DNA of 5,678 nucleotides from Pseudomonadota bacterium (GTDB lineage: Bacteria > Pseudomonadota > Alphaproteobacteria > Rhizobiales > Tepidamorphaceae): positions 1 through 5,678 of the forward strand of contig JAEYRQ010000344.1 in the NCBI GenBank assembly GCA_023435545.1, written 5' to 3'. Shown here piece after piece: positions 1-5,678 of the stretch. The translations under genes were made by a program, and so were the position numbers. Numbering within the stretch: position 1 is the stretch's first letter; the number at the start of each line of letters is the position of its first letter. The notes beneath the pieces are model-generated. The model searched no databases. It worked only from the letters and a program-made list of their open reading frames with translations, and was not told the DNA's origin.

Positions 1-767
1 TCGTGTCGGTGACCTACGGCGCCGGGGGCTCCACCCGTGACCGCACGCACCAGATCGTCGCGCGCATCGCCCGCGACACCGCGTTGCGTCCGGCTGCGCA
101 CCTGACCTGCGTGGATGCGACCCGCGAGGAGATCGAGGAAGTCATCTACGGCTACTGGGATGCGGGCGTGCGGCATATCGTGGCGCTGCGCGGCGATCCA
201 GCCGAGGGCGTGGGCGGGCGCTACCAGCCCCACGGCAGCGGTTTCCAGTCCACCGCCGAACTGGTCGAGGCGATCCGGCGCATCGGCGACTTCGAGGTCT
301 CCGTCTCCGCCTATCCCGAGAAGCATCCCGAGTCGCCCGACTTCGATGCCGACATCGACGTCCTCGCGGCCAAGGTCGACGCCGGAGCAACCCGCGCGAT
401 CAGCCAGTTCTTCTTCGACAACGCGCATTTCTACCGATACCGCGACCGGCTGGCGGCGCGCGGGATCGACATCCCGGTCGTGCCGGGGATCCTGCCGATC
501 TCGAACTTCGCCCAGGCGGCGCGGTTCGCCGGGCGCTGCGGCGCGCATATCCCGTCTCGCTTCGCGGCCCGTTTCGAAGGCCTCGACGAGGATCCGGAGA
601 CGCGCCGGCTGGTGGCGGCGAGCGTCGTCGCCGAGCAGGTGCTGGACCTCTCCGACAACGGCGTCACCGACTTCCACTTCTACACGCTCAACCGCGCCGA
701 ACTGGTCTACGCGGCCTGCCATATGCTCGGCATGCGGCCGCCCATGGCCACGCCGGCCGCCGCCTGA
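1..767 (+). CDS. metF: 5,10-methylenetetrahydrofolate reductase, 5'-truncated by window edge
   Basis: MetF is a cytosolic FAD-dependent TIM-barrel enzyme that reduces 5,10-methylene-THF to 5-methyl-THF, the methyl donor for methionine synthase. The frame is open from the left edge (bases 1-2 finish a codon) and gives 254 visible residues ending at TGA 765-767. Aligned from memory to E. coli MetF (about 296 aa), the first visible residue matches about residue 56, so roughly 50-60 N-terminal residues, including the FEFFPP segment with the catalytic Glu, are outside the window. Visible hallmarks are [14 protein letters not shown] near the start, [13 protein letters not shown] with the Asp (visible residue 65, E. 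coli D120), SAYPEKHP (102-109), KVDAGA and QFFFD (135-139, Gln matching E. coli Q183), PGILPISN, and [12 protein letters not shown] near the C-terminus. About 7 extra residues relative to E. coli follow the LRGD motif. The GTG at position 3 is an internal Val, not the start. metH follows after 23 nt, so co-transcription is likely. Confidence 0.97.
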   Translation, partial: VSVTYGAGGSTRDRTHQIVARIARDTALRPAAHLTCVDATREEIEEVIYGYWDAGVRHIVALRGDPAEGVGGRYQPHGSGFQSTAELVEAIRRIGDFEVSVSAYPEKHPESPDFDADIDVLAAKVDAGATRAISQFFFDNAHFYRYRDRLAARGIDIPVVPGILPISNFAQAARFAGRCGAHIPSRFAARFEGLDEDPETRRLVAASVVAEQVLDLSDNGVTDFHFYTLNRAELVYAACHMLGMRPPMATPAAA

Positions 768-777
768 CCTCCACACC

Positions 778-781
778 AGGA
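778..781 (+). promoter_or_regulatory. Shine-Dalgarno sequence of metH
   Basis: AGGA lies 9 nt before the ATG at 791 in the 23-nt metF-metH spacer. It supports that ATG as the metH start. The spacer is too short for a terminator plus a new promoter or a riboswitch, so metH is probably translated from the metF transcript. Confidence 0.7.
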
Positions 782-790
782 CCATCTTTC

Positions 791-4516
<3,726 letters not shown>

Positions 4517-4521
4517 GGAGG

Positions 4522-5265
4522 CTAGGGCGACAGCGCTTCGCCCTCGTGCGGGCGGGGTGACTCCGGCCGGACGGCTTCCAGCCTGTCGGCGACCAGCTCC
4601 TGCAGGTGCCAGAGATGGCTGTCGTGGATGCCGAGCTCGTGCAGGTGGGACACCGTGCTCGACAGATACTGCGCCATCGAGCCGCGCGGGCCGCAGGCGC
4701 GAGCAAGCACGTCGGCGGTGGCCGACGGCGTGAGGCCCCGAACATAGCGGTCGCTTGCGGGATTAATCACGAAGGCGAGCGCCCGCACGGGCTCCTCCGG
4801 GGTGCGCAGACCAATCCAGCGCGGCACCAGCGCCATCGACGGAGAGCGCTGGAATCGGAGCTCCCGTCGCGACAGCTTGATCAGTTCCTCGGCGAGCGTG
4901 TCGGCCGGCAGCCGGCACGCCATGCCCTTGCACTGGCCGCCGCGCTCGAGCGCGAGCATCAGGCCTGGCCGGTCGGGACAGCCGCGGAACCACTGGTCCC
5001 AGCCCAGGCAGAAGGTCCTGCGCCAGCCGTGTGCGACCGCGACGCGCCGCTCCGCGACCGCGCACGCCGGATCCCAGATCAGCGAGCCGTAGGCGAAGAC
5101 CCAGAAGTCCCGGCCTGGCGCGGCCGCGACAAGGTCCCTGACCGTGCGCAGATGATCCTCATCAGTGGCTAGCGCCGCCGGCAACGGCCCGATGTCACCC
5201 GTATGAGGTGGCACGCGCGCAACCAGATCGGCGGTGAGACGGGGAAGACGGGAGAAGCGGGTCAT
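4522..5265 (-). CDS. chaC: ChaC-type gamma-glutamylcyclotransferase (probably glutathione-specific)
   Basis: Predicted cytosolic enzyme that cleaves glutathione to 5-oxoproline and Cys-Gly (established for the ChaC family; substrate here inferred). Counting from the ATG at 5265 it is 247 aa, close to E. coli ChaC (about 231 aa). Visible hallmarks are the N-terminal lead-in, the glutamyl-binding loop VFAYGSLIW with YGSLIW at 59-64, GWRRTFCL (80-87), FRGCPDRPG (93-101), GMACRLP, SRREL with the probable catalytic Glu135, the strand ALAFVINP, and the C-terminal GPRGSMAQYL followed by HELGIHDSHLWHLQELV, which align well with E. coli ChaC. After Glu135 the segment LRFQRSPSMALVPRW is about 5 residues longer than in E. 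coli and lacks the Gly-x-Tyr found there. The start is uncertain: a TTG at 5283 would add six residues (MPDCRV), but ATG 5265 is preferred; neither has a clear Shine-Dalgarno. No signal peptide is seen. The gene converges on metH with 5 nt between the stops, which argues against shared control. Confidence 0.9.
   Translation of the reverse strand: MTRFSRLPRLTADLVARVPPHTGDIGPLPAALATDEDHLRTVRDLVAAAPGRDFWVFAYGSLIWDPACAVAERRVAVAHGWRRTFCLGWDQWFRGCPDRPGLMLALERGGQCKGMACRLPADTLAEELIKLSRRELRFQRSPSMALVPRWIGLRTPEEPVRALAFVINPASDRYVRGLTPSATADVLARACGPRGSMAQYLSSTVSHLHELGIHDSHLWHLQELVADRLEAVRPESPRPHEGEALSP
4524..4544. terminator. candidate shared stem-loop between convergent metH and chaC
   Basis: AGGGCGA (4524-4530) and TCGCCCT (4538-4544) form a perfect 7-bp stem with a 7-nt loop (CAGCGCT). 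It starts 8 nt after the metH stop and overlaps the last codons and stop of the opposing chaC gene. It reads as a hairpin from either strand and sits where both transcripts would have to end. Neither side has a T-tract, so it is not a classic intrinsic terminator; its role as a bidirectional 3'-end element is inferred from position. Confidence 0.35.
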
Positions 5266-5386
5266 CACCCGGCAGTCTGGCAAGGATGGCTGCCGGCGAT
5301 CAAGCCCTGCACGACATCATACGTCGCTCGGCCGATGCTGGCGGCCGGCGTCGGTGCTGCGGTTGCCCATGGCGGCCTGCCGCCGC
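5266..5386 (-). other. leader region between the mini-protein gene and chaC
   Basis: These 121 bases separate the small ORF stop from the preferred chaC ATG on the same strand. Read on the minus strand they contain a GC hairpin just after the small ORF (5384-5371) and a TATGAT hexamer (5321-5316), about 50 nt before the chaC ATG, that resembles a -10 box. No convincing -35 box lies 16-18 nt before it. chaC could have its own promoter here or be read from the upstream small ORF; the sequence does not decide. Confidence 0.3.
5371..5384 (-). terminator. weak GC hairpin after the small ORF
   Basis: GGCGG (5371-5375) and CCGCC (5380-5384) form a 5-bp stem with a 4-nt loop. On the minus strand it begins 2 nt after the small ORF stop codon (5389-5387). 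There is no T-run after it, so it is at best a pause or mRNA-stabilising hairpin. Confidence 0.2.
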
Positions 5387-5473
5387 TCAGAACGCTCCGA
5401 CCACAATCGCCGCGACAAAGGCGAATACGGCACAGGTGGCGACAAACTCGGCGCGCTTGATGAACGGCATCAT
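5387..5473 (-). CDS. small single-pass membrane protein of 28 aa, unknown function
   Basis: I do not recognise a named family. The ORF starts ATGATG (5473 or 5470) and ends at TGA 5389-5387, giving 28 residues. Residues 1-9 (MMPFIKRAE) are polar with Lys6-Arg7, and residues 10-28 (FVATCAVFAFVAAIVVGAF) form one uninterrupted hydrophobic stretch long enough to cross the membrane. The positive-inside rule predicts a cytoplasmic N-terminus and a C-terminus at or just beyond the outer face. Cys14 lies inside the helix and there is no cleavage site or lipobox. Support for a real gene is an ideal GGAGG ribosome binding site 9 nt before the first ATG, a hydrophobic segment that ends cleanly at the stop, and a palindrome just upstream. 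The frame stays open upstream to a possible ATG at 5647, but that extension is low-complexity polar sequence with no ribosome binding site, so the short form is preferred. chaC lies 121 nt downstream on the same strand. Confidence 0.6.
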   Translation of the reverse strand: MMPFIKRAEFVATCAVFAFVAAIVVGAF

Positions 5474-5482
5474 CGTCGTCGT

Positions 5483-5487
5483 CCTCC
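5483..5487 (-). promoter_or_regulatory. Shine-Dalgarno sequence of the 28-aa ORF
   Basis: On the minus strand GGAGG (5487-5483) is followed by a 9-nt ACGACGACG spacer and then ATG at 5473. A second purine-rich AAGGAG lies at 5497-5492, too far for this start. This is the best ribosome binding site in the window and decides the start of the small ORF. Confidence 0.6.
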
Positions 5488-5498
5488 GCCTCTCCTTG

Positions 5499-5514
5499 GT
5501 TACAGAACTGTAAC
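5499..5514. promoter_or_regulatory. perfect 7+7 bp palindrome, candidate operator
   Basis: GTTACAGAACTGTAAC has perfect GTTACAG/CTGTAAC arms around a central AA. It lies 25 nt upstream of the small ORF start and just outside its ribosome binding site, and it is AT-rich relative to its surroundings. Size and symmetry fit the operator of a dimeric helix-turn-helix repressor (TetR- or GntR-like; the family is inference only). The minus-strand half TGTAAC also partly resembles a -10 box, so binding could block transcription of the small ORF. As RNA it could form only a 6-bp hairpin with a 4-nt loop. Confidence 0.4.
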
Positions 5515-5556
5515 TCGATCGGAGTGGTAGACGAAACGGATTCGTCATTGCAGCGC

Positions 5557-5609
5557 AGCAATCCAGGGTTTTCAGGGTGGAAGCTGTGGATTGCTTGGTC
5601 CATCCTGAA
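5557..5609. repeat. two interleaved inverted repeats, pseudoknot-like arrangement
   Basis: Repeat A pairs AGCAATCCA (5557-5565) with TGGATTGCT (5587-5595), 9 bp perfect. Repeat B pairs TTCAGGGTGGA (5571-5581) with TCCATCCTGAA (5599-5609), 11 positions with one non-Watson-Crick pair that is a G-U wobble in plus-strand RNA and C-A in minus-strand RNA. The arms occur in the order A1-B1-A2-B2, the topology of an H-type pseudoknot or of two mutually exclusive hairpins. The wobble favours a plus-strand RNA. Linkers of 5, 5 and 3 nt are short for a fully paired pseudoknot, so switching between hairpins is more plausible. I do not recognise a known riboswitch. A compound protein-binding site is the alternative. 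Confidence 0.35.
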
Positions 5610-5645
5610 GGCTCGGGGAGCGAATCAGGCGCGGACGGCCGACCC

Positions 5646-5678
5646 ATGCGCGCACACGTCGCGGGAGTTATCCTGGGC
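5646..5678 (+). CDS. possible start of a rightward gene, cut by window edge
   Basis: An ATG at 5646 opens a frame that runs to the right edge as MRAHVAGVILG, 11 residues. A short polar lead followed by VAGVILG resembles the beginning of MobA-like nucleotidyltransferases (xAGVILAGG) but would equally fit the start of a hydrophobic segment. No clear Shine-Dalgarno precedes it; GGGGAG at 5615-5620 is too distant. Too little is visible to assign a function. Confidence 0.2.
   Translation, partial: MRAHVAGVILG

Noticed and set aside
768..790. A riboswitch or promoter in front of metH
   Set aside because: Only 23 nt separate metF and metH and they are taken up by a Shine-Dalgarno and its spacing, so any cobalamin or SAM control must lie upstream of the window.
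4606..5172. A 188-codon plus-strand frame opposite chaC
   Set aside because: It is antisense to a gene with clear ChaC motifs; its translation is rich in Arg/Ala/Pro and shows no motif.
5266..5283. TTG start for chaC at 5283
   Set aside because: It would add only MPDCRV, has no Shine-Dalgarno, and an ATG follows six codons later. It is kept as an alternative but not preferred.
5520..5645. A tRNA or small-RNA gene suggested by the repeats
   Set aside because: No TpsiC arm, CCA end or cloverleaf spacing can be drawn, so it is reported only as interleaved inverted repeats.
5474..5647. N-terminal extension of the mini-protein to an ATG at 5647 (86 aa)
   Set aside because: The extra 58 residues are Ser/Thr/Pro/Arg-rich with no recognisable fold, the upstream ATG lacks a ribosome binding site, and the extension would run through the palindrome and interleaved repeats. 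The internal ATG has an ideal ribosome binding site.

Overview
The window is GC-rich DNA with strong G/C preference at third codon positions. The MetF and MetH proteins look alphaproteobacterial, most likely Hyphomicrobiales/Rhizobiales-like; this placement is inferred from protein style and gene order, not from a marker gene. No mobile element, CRISPR array, tRNA or rRNA gene is visible. Most of the window is core one-carbon/methionine metabolism.

Layout: (1) Positions 1-767 (+) are the 3' five-sixths of metF (5,10-methylenetetrahydrofolate reductase), cut by the left edge. (2) After a 23-nt spacer containing a Shine-Dalgarno sequence comes a complete cobalamin-dependent methionine synthase, metH (791-4516, +, 1241 aa), with all four modules and the expected zinc, cobalamin and AdoMet residues. 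(3) Facing it, with only 5 nt between the two stop codons, is a ChaC-type gamma-glutamylcyclotransferase (4522-5265, -). (4) Positions 5266-5678 are mostly non-coding by conventional gene calling. They hold a well-supported 28-codon single-pass membrane mini-protein (5387-5473, -) with an ideal ribosome binding site, a perfect 7+7 bp palindrome just upstream of it, and a pair of interleaved inverted repeats (5557-5609). The first codons of a possible rightward gene lie at the right edge.

How the genes work together: MetF makes 5-methyl-THF and MetH uses it to methylate homocysteine to methionine, so the two form a consecutive-step operon. Their regulatory region lies left of the window; nothing like a cobalamin or SAM riboswitch fits in the 23-nt spacer. 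ChaC degrades glutathione, which touches sulfur amino acid metabolism only indirectly; its convergent orientation argues for separate control. The part of the window most worth a second look is 5387-5610, where a tiny membrane protein, a palindromic candidate operator and a possible structured RNA or complex DNA-binding site occur within about 220 bp.
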